Positions 1 to 11,800 of a stretch of DNA of 64,000 nt are shown here, piece after piece. The translations under genes and the position numbers were made by a program. The stretch comes from Paragonimus skrjabini miyazakii (Eukaryota > Platyhelminthes > Trematoda > Plagiorchiida > Troglotrematidae): positions 1 through 64,000 of the forward strand of contig JTDE01002864.1 in NCBI GenBank assembly GCA_014338405.1, given 5' to 3'. The first letter of the stretch is position 1. Each line of letters begins with the position of its first letter. The notes below the pieces were generated by a model. The model had not been told where the DNA came from and did not search any database. It worked only from the letters and a program-made list of their open reading frames with translations.

Positions 1-654
1 TTTTATCAATTTCAACAAAATGCAAAGGTGATACAAAAGGGTGTTGTACAAAAATGAAGCATCGTTTGCAAACAAAAATAAGGAAATCTCTACACACTCA
101 CAAGCAAATACGATGGGGTGTTCGTGTATGATGCGTCAGTCATGCCTGATATCAGGTTACTAGAACAGTGGTGAACATGTAAGCGTGGTTGGAGTTCTAA
201 TCTAGGTTGATCTGAAGAGTTTCAGCAAGATCACAACCGGAGTATAGTAATTTCATTCTAAACAGGTTGAATAAGAAGTCCGCGGGGATGCGACTGCTGT
301 GGTCATGTGTGGATGGTATTCAATTTTATATGTGAACGAAATTTCCCGAGGTCTTCGAGAAGGAGTTTTACCGTCTCTTCCAGTAACATGATAACAATGG
401 ACTAGACGGTGGATACAAGACGCATATAATCCTTTCTCTCACTGTCGGTAAAACATATCGACCCAGTTTGATTGACAGCGTTTACTTTCATCTATTGAGT
501 GCCGTCCTCGTAGCATGATGGAATGGTCTTTGAAGAGTGTGCAGGAATCGATAACTATGTTTCCCAAATGTGAGCCATTGTACTCTACTTCACTATGGAT
601 GGGCTAGCTACTGTAAACTTTGTTGAGAACGCGGAATAAGACTATGGTGCTCCG

Positions 655-925
655 TAGAATCGGTCGTTGGCAACGCTAGGTGAGGTGGTGGTTTATCGAG
701 CCATGCGTTAGAAATGTTGCTGCTGTTTGGCGCATTTGACAACAGAGTGAGCGTGGTTAATGGAATGCGGTATTAATTTTCTTCGGTTACTAAAAATATG
801 GTCTTTTGTTTGCAAAGTATAGACACTTTGATGTTGAAGGTTTGAATTTGCGCACAGGACTTCTCTTGTACGCTAACTACTATTCTTCCACTTCAGTCGG
901 TTTTACAGTTAGGTATTTCTATTCT
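655..925 (+). mobile_element. RTE-type LINE, 3' end fragment
   Basis: This stretch matches the 3' end of the larger RTE-type copy at 31.8-32.8 kb in the same orientation. The part at 663-750 lines up with the C-terminal coding end there (about 32425-32520). The part at 800-850 shares the run TTTGCAAAG followed by CACYTTGATGTTG with 32590-32625. It carries stops and small indels, so it is a dead 5'-truncated insertion. Homology was judged by eye only. Confidence 0.5.
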
Positions 926-3629
926 CCTTATTTTTGTGTAACGAGTAAGCATAAGTATAAACTACGGATCTAACGGTGGTATTGATTATTAAAACGAGGA
1001 TCCAAGAGCTATCATGATAGTTAAGACTACTTTAACTAGGCAGTTTTTGGGTTAACCAATGTCATTTTTGAGTTAACCAATGTCATTGCATTTTTCACCC
1101 TATTGTCGACGGGGTGACACAGCTATGTTAGTAACCTACAAACCGACTTGAATGGTTCACACGCAGCAAACGACTTAGACGAACATGAGAGTCCACTATA
1201 GAGTTTTCAGTTTGCCTACATTATGCATTATTTATTCCGAAATACAACAAGAGTCTGATCCGACTGACATGACGGTGTACATATCAAGTTATCCAATAAA
1301 ACTTTTCAAGCCGATCCACAAGTAGTTATTACTGAAATAAGGTGGGTTCAATCTATAATTATGTTTACGTGTTTACAAGCGACGGTTATTAGAATAGTAA
1401 ATACAACCCTAAGTTTTGAGTAGCTTTCAGTGGACCTCGCGAAATAACCATTGTGTAACAGATCTAGGAATAGTTTTAGCTTATTTTAAAAATCATGCAC
1501 TGAAACCATCACGCACACTGGTCGAAGCAATCATACGAAGAGATCACATTCATTTATAGTCAGCGCAAGCCGCTAGAATTGTAGATAATATGCATTCCTT
1601 GCAGACTTTCCATTAGTTCTATGGAACACTGTTTTAAATGTCGTTTATTAAAATTTGTCCGTAATCTTGTGTTTCAAAACACACAGTCACGAATACCATA
1701 CAACAGTCTACAGAAAGCTATGCAATGCAACCGACAAACTCAAATATATCTGATTTTTCATCTACGTTATTTTGCAATCCATATTAGAGAGTGTTTGTAA
1801 TAACTAGTAAGAATTGCCATTGAGATACAACCGAAAAGTCGTTTCATTAAACCTTGGTTTTACCATTTTTCAAACACAATGAAGATATGAATTGTTCTAA
1901 GTTTCTATTATGTAAACGCAAGTTTCAACTAGTAAAAGCTCTTCATGATTTATTGACAATAGTAAATCAATAAAATTTTCCTGAAACTGTGTGACATTGT
2001 TTAAGATTTCATTGAATTTGTTTGTAACTTCTCAATATGTTATTCATGTGATGGAAGAACGAGCAGCCAACGGAAACTCATCTCATCAAATGGAATTTTA
2101 GTGATTCACTGGGGAAGAAACGCTCAAGAAAGCACTTTCACGAAATACGAAATGTTTTTGCGGTATGTATGTGCTTTCGAAAAACGAGAAAATGTCTGAA
2201 CCATAGATGAAAAGAATTGGTCTTTAATTGAATTCTGTTCCCCAGTAGATGGTAGTACATCAAACATACCAGACCACATTCTACTTGCTTACACACTATA
2301 TGCTGGAAGTTTCGCTATAATATTTAAAACCACTGAGAGATGAAATCCAATGATAACAGTTTGCAAACCTGAAGGAACCGTTGATAATTTCATTGAATTT
2401 CAACTGTTTTCTTTCAAAACTATAATAATGAGTAACTTAGCCGGGGTGGAGTGACGATTTTTGTCGTCATACTACGCGACACTGATCGCTGTCATCATTA
2501 GTAAGTGGTACGTGAGCTTGTGACAACAGTAGACAAACGTGGTATCAGCAAGAAAAGCAACCTCAATGTTGTATTTGTTTCATAGTAAGTGGCCGTGTTC
2601 ACCGGCTATTTGTCCCACTCGGACAGTATCCCAGCCAGCATATTATCGTGCGGTTTGACGACGGTACGTACTGTGTGGTGTAATGTCTACCAGTTCGCGA
2701 TTTGTTTTTACTCTGTTAACCTGAGTAGCAAGTGAATATTATTATTAATTTTTGTTTTTTATTTCTTGATAACTGTATAATTGCCCCATCAGGCTGCAGG
2801 TGAGAAGTGCTGCTTATCATTTATCCATATAAATAGCTTAGATTTCTTGAAATGGTTTCAGAATTACTCGTCAATATCTATCTATTTTGCTGATCAGTAA
2901 AATCTGGGGATGTCTCACTCTTTATGTCATGCTCACATTGATCGGTTTTACAAAAGAACAAACTTGTCCTTTTGAAAGGAACAACTGAATGAAACAAACA
3001 TAACTGAGCCTCAGGGAAGATGTTTTGCTTAAGAAGAAATGCACTCACGATTGCAGTGAGCAATTTGAAAAGTGCATCTTCACAAACAACCTCTTTCTAC
3101 TGGCGTACGTAAATGAAATATTACGATTTTAAATACAATTACTTCATTAGTCATCAGTTTTTCACGTAATCTGACAACAAGCCTGTTTTGGCTCTAGTAT
3201 ACGGCAACTAGTTGTGAGCATATTATCTGTCTCTCTCGTTATTGAACTTATAGAATTTTATTTGATAAAATATTAAACAAAAAATCATTGCGATCTTGCA
3301 CTTTTCGACATCATCATATTGGGTTACGTTCAACTATAAAATGTTCATTTGAATTGGGATTCAGAGCAGTAACTAATAACTACTTTTCGGACAAGGGCAT
3401 CACTTGACAGTTCTCTTTTATAAAACTGCAGTCGAATTTTACCAACTACTCGATTTTACAGTTTACAATTACACGTGTTTGTGTTTTGTGCATGACTACG
3501 TAAGAATAAGGGCGAACTGTTCAATCATTCCGAAAATATCTAGTGTGACTTAATGTCATATCATATTATACCCAACTAAACGATTGTCAGATTAAGAAAG
3601 AAAACAAGTCACAACTGAATGACATATTT
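926..3629. other. No gene seen; small tandem repeat at 1051-1092
   Basis: AT-rich, presumably intergenic sequence with only short ORFs and no recognisable protein. At 1051-1092 the unit GTTAACCAATGTCATT occurs twice about 21 bases apart. A few AATAAA and splice-like words occur, at about the level expected by chance. Confidence 0.5.
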
Positions 3630-3914
3630 CAATTACCAATAAAGATAGAAGACATACGTCGCGAGATGTTAACATTTCGTTTACTCTCTTCAGTCACGAA
3701 CGTAAAACATTGGAATATATAGGACATGCGGATAGCAACAACAATAGAAACAATCAACAATTGGGTTTACACAAAACAAGGACTGTTATCAATTCCAGGG
3801 CAGACAAACTGCATGAGTCAACAGTTTATGCACACACAGGACCGGACGGCGAGTATTGATTAGCATAGCTTCGGAGAAGGCAAGCAACTTCGGATTCCGA
3901 TTACGCAACAACAC
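3630..3914. repeat. Left inverted arm of PLE-1
   Basis: Reverse complement of 4252-4537 with only a few mismatches near the outer end (CAATTACCAATAAAGAT against CAATTCACCAATAACGAT). It contains the 3' coding end and untranslated tail of the element on the minus strand, with a hammerhead motif at 3656-3703. Confidence 0.9.
3656..3703 (-). ncRNA. Hammerhead ribozyme in left PLE-1 arm
   Basis: Mirror copy of the motif at 4463-4510, read on the minus strand: core CTGAAGA, then GAAA, then the self-pairing ATGTTAACAT hairpin and the cleavage-site C at 3665, followed by TCGC, which closes stem I. Hammerhead ribozymes are known in the terminal repeats of PLEs. Confidence 0.65.
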
Positions 3915-4250
3915 ATGAAACGAATTGGCGGGGTCAACAACGTGACCTGTTTCCATGATGTGCTTTGCTATGGATGAGTTCGGATTTCGACTCACTCGTT
4001 CTGTTGCCATTGCCTGTTGCGTCATGGCGCGCACCAACCACTTGGGCATATGTTCAGCCATTCTTTGTCGTAGGCACCGATCTGTTCTGCCGATATAGAC
4101 GTCACCGCAACTGCAAGTGAACTGATAGATTAAATGTGAGACAGAACATTTCGGTAGGACACGATTGTGAATAATCTGAGCGACACTCCTAGTTGTGAGT
4201 AGCAACCGCAATGTACGAGTTAGAGCAGACTGTAATTTTTGACTTACATC
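3789..4250 (-). pseudogene. GIY-YIG endonuclease domain of a Penelope-like retroelement, 5'-truncated
   Basis: The minus-strand reading frame shows the PLE C-terminal endonuclease. The segment YQFTCSCGDVYIGRTDRCLR has the zinc-type CxC followed by the VYIGRT form of the GIY-YIG motif, then RQRMAEH and MPKWL. Further on come SSIAKHIMETGHVVDPANSF and a C-terminal LINTRRPVLCVHK. In intact PLEs this domain follows the reverse transcriptase and nicks target DNA. Here the RT is absent. The open frame runs on upstream to 4310, but its first ~20 residues (from MISIASEKASNFGF) are only the antisense of the element's own inverted 3' end, so they are not real protein sequence. No promoter or full-length ORF is visible, so this copy is probably inactive as a gene. 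Confidence 0.8.
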
Positions 4251-4251
4251 A

Positions 4252-4537
4252 GTGTTGTTGCGTAATCGGAATCCGAAGTTGCTTGCCTTCTCCGAAGCTA
4301 TGCTAATCAATACTCGCCGTCCGGTCCTGTGTGTGCATAAACTGTTGACTCATGCAGTTTGTCTGCCCTGGAATTGATAACAGTCCTTGTTTTGTGTAAA
4401 CCCAATTGTTGATTGTTTCTATTGTTGTTGCTATCCGCATGTCCTATATATTCCAATGTTTTACGTTCGTGACTGAAGAGAGTAAACGAAATGTTAACAT
4501 CTCGCGACGTATGTCTTCTATCGTTATTGGTGAATTG
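4252..4537. repeat. Right inverted arm of PLE-1
   Basis: Same sequence as the left arm but inverted, so the PLE C-terminus (LLRNRNPKLLAFSEAM onward) reads on the plus strand here and ends near 4378. It is joined to the truncated 5' side of the minus-strand copy at about 4251. Confidence 0.9.
4463..4510 (+). ncRNA. Hammerhead ribozyme in right PLE-1 arm
   Basis: All conserved core parts are in order. Stem I 5' strand is ACGT (4463-4466), loop TC, then GTGA (4469-4472). The CTGAAGA box (4473-4479) fits CUGANGA. A very short stem II is followed by GAAA (4488-4491). Stem III is the ATGTTAACAT hairpin (4491-4500). The cleavage-site C is at 4501, preceded by the required U. Stem I 3' strand is TCGC (4502-4505), then G, then ACGT (4507-4510). 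Stem II has lost a base compared with the copy at 50.2 kb, leaving about one pair, so activity may be weak. It lies just 3' of the PLE coding end. Confidence 0.65.
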
Positions 4538-7500
4538 GATCAAGGGAACGCAGTGTTTTATAGTTCAATTACTGAAAAATCATTATTTTTTCTACCATTC
4601 GGCTGCGGTTTCCTTGGTGGAAAAGTGAACAGCAGACACAGTTTTATGGGACCTAATCATTGCCTCAAACGTGCATTAGATGAAGCATGAACATGTACTG
4701 CCCATTGGGTAGGCAAGTAAACGAACCAATTCATTACAATATGTTCAACCAGAAATCACATTATATTGCAGTAGTAATTTCAAATGCATGGACTCATTAT
4801 TCAAACGTGACAAAATGAAACCACTTACCTTTATTTCCATCTACGACGGAGGTATATAACATATATGATTGTTCGTACAGTAGTATGGTGAGCAAAAAAG
4901 AGGTATTTTGTTTATTAATACGTTTGGTGCGATGTGGACTTGATTGCTTTTAGTATGTTTTTGGTACGGGATGTATACAGAAAATGTTTTATGTTAGGAA
5001 AAATCAACAGACAATAATCATCCAGACTGTCTCAAACTGAAAAATACAATGAACATAATCATAGAACACAATATTTTTCACTCTACTGGAACAGACTTTC
5101 AAAATGTTCATCAAAAAGAAGTATAACTCAATAACACGGAGATTCTTTCTTCGGAAGAACCCAGGACTTTGATACAACAACAACTGTATCATGCCTATTA
5201 AAGCTTTCCAAGAAGTACTTAGCATGTCACATTCGACGTTCCGAAATCTCTCAACTTCTCTCACTACTTCTAGTATGGTTTACGGGAGTAATACAAAACA
5301 CACATTATCTAAATGTCTATTTCATTCATGTCCTTATGTGATATCTGAACTCAGCAAATAGCCCAAATATAGCATCAAGGACATATGAATTCATTACAAC
5401 TAAGTCATTAACGTGTATATGTCATCAGAGGCACCCACACACCCCCGGAATGTGGTTACCGCCTAACCCCATTTTAACACGGAGGTAAAAAGCAATTGTC
5501 TTCCAGAAGAAATTCGATTAGGAAATCTCTGATTCCTCTTAATTCATACTGGTGACAAATGTCGCGTCTTCATGCGACATATACTGTAAAACTTCAATTA
5601 TAAGTTTGCAAGAGGAGCTCAGATACTTCGGGGTTGAAATCATTTACCCAGTGGAAGTCAACCAGAGCCAGTATTTAATTTCCGAAGGGGGTTGTTTAAT
5701 TTGCACGTTAGGATATATACTACTTAAGGGTAGACAATTTATTGCCGACGGTTTGAAATGACAGGAAGGCAACAGCTTTTACAGGTGGCTATTCCACAGT
5801 GAAGGAGTGTTCACCAGACAGAACAAGAAAGTGATAACAGTAGATAATGGTTCTGTATCAACAAACTATGGTACACGAAGTTCAGCTGACAGGACTGCTT
5901 TTTTAAAGACAAACCTATGAAAATTCTGGGTGTGGCTAGACCTTAGTTTAAACAAGAAGCGCACGGGAGATCTCCAGATAACCTCAAATTTTAAGGTGTG
6001 TTGTTTTGCACCTCTCAGGAGGTCTATATCCAAATTTGAGGGGCGACAGAAGGAGCAGACGCTCTAATTTCACTTACAAATGAAAAAATAGAGATGTTCG
6101 ACTAGTGCTCGTTATCAAAGAGAATTGGTTCCTGTTGAACCCACTACTTGCGCTTTATACCTTATCAGGAACCTGACAAATAACAGTACAAACTGTCCGT
6201 ACCAGAAGCGTTGCAACGTAAAAAAAACCTCGTTCTGTTCATTTGTGAAAGTAGTAAGCGTCATGTAAAGTAGAGGAAACTGACGGCTTGTGCATTTAAA
6301 TGAGACTGCCAGAGTGTTTGCTGCCGTTCGTGAAAACAATTCAGTATGGATCAATAACGTGAAGGGGTGGGTACTGGTAAACCAGTGAACGACCGACGCA
6401 TTGAAGTATTTTTATCGGAAGGTTAATGTGCAGTGACTAGTCGGGATTAAGAAAAACGTCCGTGCTTTGTAGTTAATGGCACATTGGCAAGTTATGTGCA
6501 ACTTTTAGCCAAGAATCGATGGAGTCTGTAAATCATGTCAGACGTTGGGAACACTTGGACAGAATGTGCAGAAACCCAGTCTTATTTAAAAGTCCGGATG
6601 ATTAGATTATTTCAACAAAAGATTCAGTTCGCAGGTTCCCTCCCGGCTTGAGCTGAATATCTAAGCGTGTATCCTCTGCTTTGTCAGGGACAGTACTTCT
6701 GTTAGAAAGATATAACATAGAGCTGAAAAACGGGTTGTAACACCATGCTATCTACCCCCACCTGGATAAGCTATGCAAACTGGGATAGTTTTTAATACGT
6801 TACACAAACATCAGCCAAGACTTCGTTTTAGTATACAGGATCTTCCGTCACTCCCAACATCCTTAAAAAAAATACTTACGTTCAGCAAAGATAACCATCT
6901 AAGGAGCAAATCACTCAAGTTACATCAGTTAAGTCTGTTCACTAACATAGAACATTTCTAATGCCCGGATGAGCCCGATCTGGAACAACTTATCAGAGTT
7001 TCCCTCAAGGGCGTCATTGCTTATTGAATTCGAGCGCACACTCAGCACATATTCAGGGCACTAAGCCGAGAACTCAGACAACTTAACCATCGGAATCATA
7101 ATAGTAGAATCAGGATACTCTTGACCTCACACCGTTGGTGCCAACCAGCTGTTTGTCTATTTTATATTGCAGTTCGATTACTGCGTGCATGAAAAACGTT
7201 GGTTAGGTTTCTATTCCTCCAACTTCCTCTTTCACAGTTTTTTCATTGTTGGTCGCCTTAAACTGAAAAGGCTTCCGGTTTGTTTTTCCTTTTAAACTGT
7301 CCAGCACAGAATCAGATGTACTCGAGCATTCCACCTTCCTATAATCTGTGAATTTCACACAACTTCTAATAATTCTGTCACAATTTCACAAAATAATGCG
7401 GTGTATGCATCGCGTGCGTAGTGGTCAAAATTTACCAAAAGCAGACGACCAGTTTTGTGGTTTTTACCAGTTATGAGTTACACGTGCCACTCTGGTTTGA

Positions 7501-8439
7501 GGCAAACGGCACAGTTAAGCTGAAAATGAGTCAGTAAATCCAAACTTCAACATATGTTGCACTGTTTATACGTGTTGTCAAGATTCGAAGAGCAAGCCTA
7601 TCTGATGGGTAGCAACAACAATGAAATTGGTCGTGTACTTTTGATGAATATTGACCAACAAATGTGTATACTATAGTGACGCTTTAACGTGCAAAGTGTC
7701 ACTCTAGCAGAACGATCCGTCGTATTCTTTACTGTACCTTTTCATTGACATAATATCCAAGCGCATGCGTTCTACGGCAAAATAAACTAACTCTTCGCCG
7801 AATACATATGTTCGACTAATCATCCTTTAGTTCCCATGTGCACTTACTCCATGTGAGTAGGACATACGTGATCCATAGGTATAAGATAAAAAGGAACTAA
7901 GTATGAAGCAGCTTAACTAGTACGTCAGAGGTATGCTGAGACATTGCGTCGAGGTACTCAAACGAAACGAGGGAAGTGTAGTTCCACTTCCACCAGAATA
8001 TCACATGACAAAGCGACCTAGCGGGACGATTTTTAAGTCTACAAACTGAAGTGACAAAAATAGGTTATCTGTGTTAATTTGGATGTTCTGGAATGCTGTA
8101 AATTCAATTTATGTGGGCCATACGATGTTTAGCTCCAGGTGTTCTGAAAATACGGGCTGTTCAAACAGTAGTCGTCCAGCAGGTCGTATGTGAACAAGCG
8201 TTGTGTTTACGTAATAAAATAAGTTAACTGCGTAAGCTGAGCTCTAGGTTGATCCAGTTATAGCTTAAAGCAACTTTTCGTTTGGTGCTTAAGCGCTCAC
8301 TTCAATTTCTGTGGATTTTTGTTAAGGGTATCTTTCTGAGTCCTATACACTTGATACCTACTTATAGTTTTGTATTTTCACATAAATCCCAGTACCCCCA
8401 TAGATAATAAACAGGCCAGTTTAAGACAACTGACATAAC
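4538..8439. other. No gene seen
   Basis: AT-rich sequence. The plus-strand ORF at 5552-5761 (ending GRQFIADGLK) has two spaced cysteine pairs but no clear splice signals and does not match the Cys-x-Cys pattern of the large gene. I leave it unassigned. A donor-like AAAG/GTAAGT on the minus strand near 4842 follows a short Met-start frame and may be chance. Confidence 0.45.
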
Positions 8440-8690
8440 AAAAAGTTACCGTGATATGCAGAAAACGTCTGAGAAATTCCAACTTTCAGTGATGGTGGAT
8501 CTTTGTTGCGAAACGCCGCTACATTGGTCTTTGACCGTGAAACACCCAATTATTACTGGTCACTTGGTTAATCCCGCCAATTCTTTCCTGATCATAGTAC
8601 GCGATCGTAATGTCAAGATTTTGGCTTCGTTAACCAAACGTCTGCTGGTAGGTGACGCCGATACTAACATACTCTCGTTGTCGTAATACT
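8440..8690 (+). mobile_element. Penelope-like element, C-terminal endonuclease fragment
   Basis: The plus-strand frame at 8456-8686 contains the stretch HPIITGHLVNPANSF then RDRNVKILA. This lines up with ETGHVVDPANSF and RNRNPKLLA of PLE-1, the region after the GIY-YIG motif. The catalytic half is missing, and no inverted arm was seen. Downstream, at 9030-9075, is a stem-loop tail (GGCTTT pairing with AAAGTC, then GAAACG) of a kind often found near the ends of such elements. Confidence 0.6.
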
Positions 8691-8899
8691 GAACCTATTT
8701 TTCCAACCTTGATATGCAACTGTGTGGCTTGTGTTCGTTTCACCGTTTTGTTGCTATGTGCTTAACCCATATAACTGAATGCCACTTGTATACGCCTGAT
8801 GAAAATAGACAAAATGTATTTTCATCCCGTCCTGATGAACATAACAGTTAGTATTTTCGAACCGTAAACAGAACAGATATGAAAAAAAAACATATTGTG

Positions 8900-11800
8900 C
8901 GTTGTGCTGATGCATTGTGAACTCGTCCTATTGATAGCCTATCTACACACCGCATGTCAAACACAAACACGTGACAGTTGATGATTACCTTATTTGAAGC
9001 CTGAACAATGTGAATTTTCTAATTCAACTCACTTGATAAAGGCTTTTCAAGAAAGTCGAAACGTTGCGAAACCGATAACTCTTTTGATTTTAACTCGTTG
9101 TGGCTTAAGCAAGGAATTACTTAATAAAATTTAATTACAACCACGCTACTAATTTGTACGGAAAGTTGAACAGATTCATGTATTCTGATTAATATAACAA
9201 CATGACACTCTCTATTAACAAGAAGGGGCTTCTTTCAGATGTGGAACTCTTGTTCTTTTGAGGAAGGGCAATCCACGTTTATGGAACTTGATCAATCGTT
9301 AGACAAAACAGTGCCTAAGGCAAATTTTCCCCGTGAGAAATCGTCACAATTGCATCGCACTCATAATTAGGGCTCGGGTTTTCTCAAAAGTGTTGATGGT
9401 AACCTAAAATAGTATGTATCATCAGGAACTAGTATATTGTTGGGTGACCTTCATTTGGGATTTACTGTGCCGGCTACATAACCTTTATACATTTCCGATG
9501 GACCTCACGTTCAGATGATTAATAATAATATCCACAAGCCCTCTGAATCCGGGGACAGAAAGCAAATACCAGAGTTGTCGTCACGCCGTCAGGCAGTCCC
9601 TACCTTACAAACAACACAGTTAAATGTTTATTGTCATACATTTTTGTATATCATTTATCAATCCCAATAAAAGTTAACATCATTCACGGAGGCAATATCA
9701 TGGCACGCCTTAACGCCTTTCTTCAGTTCAATCACCTTTAGTTTTTTATCGAAAGAAATAAAAGGAGACATCCTACACGCTGCATTTACACTCGGGCCAC
9801 CATTTGCATGCCTTTCTCACATAATTCAGTAGCCATTTCATGAGTGTTGCTTTGAGTTGGAATTAACTGAATCGGACTTACAAACGTAGACCTTTGCATA
9901 AGCTTATACAAAGTCAACTGTGGTTATTGTATTGTTCTTTTGATGTAATGAACAAAATTAAGTTGAACGATTCTCTATTTTCAATTCACTGTAACGTGTC
10001 TTAAACTGATTTCCTATGCAGTGTGTTAATAAAAAATGAGCTTGGCTAAAAGATATATGAACACTGTTCATAAATATTGTTATGAAACGCAATGAACAGC
10101 CATGCAGCTAATTTACACACAAGGTAAATTTTAAGACCGACGAGGCCATTGGACTGTTTTTCTCAACGGGCTGAGTTAACTTCAACCTCGAAAAGTGCCT
10201 TGTGTTCAGCTTCGGAATATTTATCCTTTCTATTCCACGGCAAAGAATATGTCCCGAAAATGTTGACTCAGTGGGAGTGTTTTAACAGAATACAGAGAGT
10301 TCGGACAGTATGTATTGAACCTCACATAGCAAATCATTCAGAGTAACAGTTCGCGTACCGCTATCATATATGGACAAGTAGCAAATGCGCAACAACGAAA
10401 GTGGGATATCTAAAGCTAAATCACGAAAAAAGTGCCAATAAAAACAAACAATTCGTGGAGAGGAAGACTACGTAGACAAAATATGATCAAGGTTACCAGA
10501 AAGACTTGTGATACTCCACTAATAAAGTAGACACAAAGTTGAGATGCTTTTCTCGTTGCAGTGACGAGTTCAAACAAGGCATTATAAACAGCTAATATGT
10601 AAATTTGTTTGATGCTGTTCCATCACATTTTGTGCAGGTTCCTGGTCCATTCAGTGGTTTTTCTAATCACTTTGGAAGATGCTCCAATGTATGCACAGCT
10701 TGTTGGTAAGTTATCATTCTGATGTTGTTTGCATAACACTTACAAGCGTATTTGTTTGAACAATATAACACGGTAGACTTTTGTGAGTTTTTCATAGTTG
10801 AGAAAAAGTTTAGCACTATAAGTTTTTGGTAAGGCTGCGCTGTCTTCGTTGTTAAAATTGCTCAAGACTGATCTAAAAATTGGAAATTGAAAAGAGTTTT
10901 TTGTAGCACATATCCCTGTTCTCACTTATTTGGGATGATGCAAGACGTTTGCATTTCAAGATAACTTGTAACAGATGTCCTTTAGTTCACAACCTAGTTG
11001 TCAGTTTATTTAATTTTATTGACAGGCATTTGTCCTTGGGTAGTTTCGATGTACTGTGGATAACTTCTCTATCAATGTTTTTCATAAAAAAGACACTCTC
11101 GAATTGGAAGTGTCATCAAGTTCACGTATGCATGAAACAAAATGAATTTACCCGTCGTATTATCCAGTCTGTCAGTGAATAGAATGCGAATCTGTTAAGC
11201 CAGTTTTTAAACGTCTTACGGTTGTGAAAGGCTGCATGGGAAAAATTACTGTTTTGCGCAGTTTTAGAAATTTTCTAGGCCTGGCGATTGGAGGTACAAG
11301 TTTATTGGCCTGTAAGATGAAAGGCTGTTGGATTACCTCTGCCTGATGGGCTAGAAACAGGGAAGAAACCGGTCGTGAAGCGTCGTTTTGAGAGTAAGCG
11401 TTACGATTTCGTACATCACTTTCACGCCTTTGGTCACATTTAATGTTGAAGCAGGTACAAACCTACACGTACATGTATGCACCATCTTACTGGATTATGG
11501 AAAGTATGCCAACGTATGATGCTAGAATTAGCTTGAACATCTTCGGATAGTCGACTAAACTTCTGCGTTGAACTCGCCATCAATCTGAGTTTGTGTGTGA
11601 TGTGAACAAGATGTTTCAAATAGGCTGGGATGTATTCGTGGATGTTTGTTCAACTTGAGGCTGAGTGCTTAGTTCTTCTGGAACGTTAGAAGAATTGAAT
11701 GTCATGAAACAGACTGGGTGTGATAGGTGAAACCAACTCTCAGACATTTGAAAACTGTTTGACGTTACAATTGTGAATATGCTGCTCACAAGATAAAAGA

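Larger units (their letters stand above)
3630..4537 (-). mobile_element. Penelope-like element, fold-back copy (PLE-1)
   Basis: A truncated PLE on the minus strand lies between two long inverted repeats, about 3630-3914 and 4252-4537. The arms look almost identical over about 285 bp, with no indel in the aligned core, which suggests a young insertion. The unique centre (3915-4251) encodes the GIY-YIG endonuclease part. Each arm carries the C-terminal coding end plus the 3' untranslated end of the element, so the 3' end is present in both orientations and the reverse transcriptase part is missing. PLEs are known for irregular terminal repeats, in direct or inverted form. Each arm also carries a hammerhead ribozyme. 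Confidence 0.8.

Noticed and set aside
4406..4690. 94-codon plus-strand ORF
   Set aside because: It starts inside the right PLE-1 arm and has no homology outside it. A shadow of the repeat and ribozyme region.
5552..5761. 69-codon plus-strand ORF with GGCLICTLGY
   Set aside because: It has Cys-x-x-Cys, not Cys-x-Cys, and no good donor, so it was not joined to the large gene.
8793..8860. Two CTGATGA words downstream of the 8.4 kb PLE fragment
   Set aside because: No correctly placed GAAA with pairing stems, so not a hammerhead.
9030..9075. TTGATAA ... GAAACG stem-loop
   Set aside because: Two core bases deviate from CUGANGA and no stem III or cleavage site with the required U can be drawn. 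At most a decayed relative.
10638..10705. Exon-like segment with CSNVCTAC
   Set aside because: The splice sites are good, but the phase (0 to 2, or 2 to 1) does not fit the preferred start of the 13.5 kb exon. It would need a weaker acceptor at 13547.
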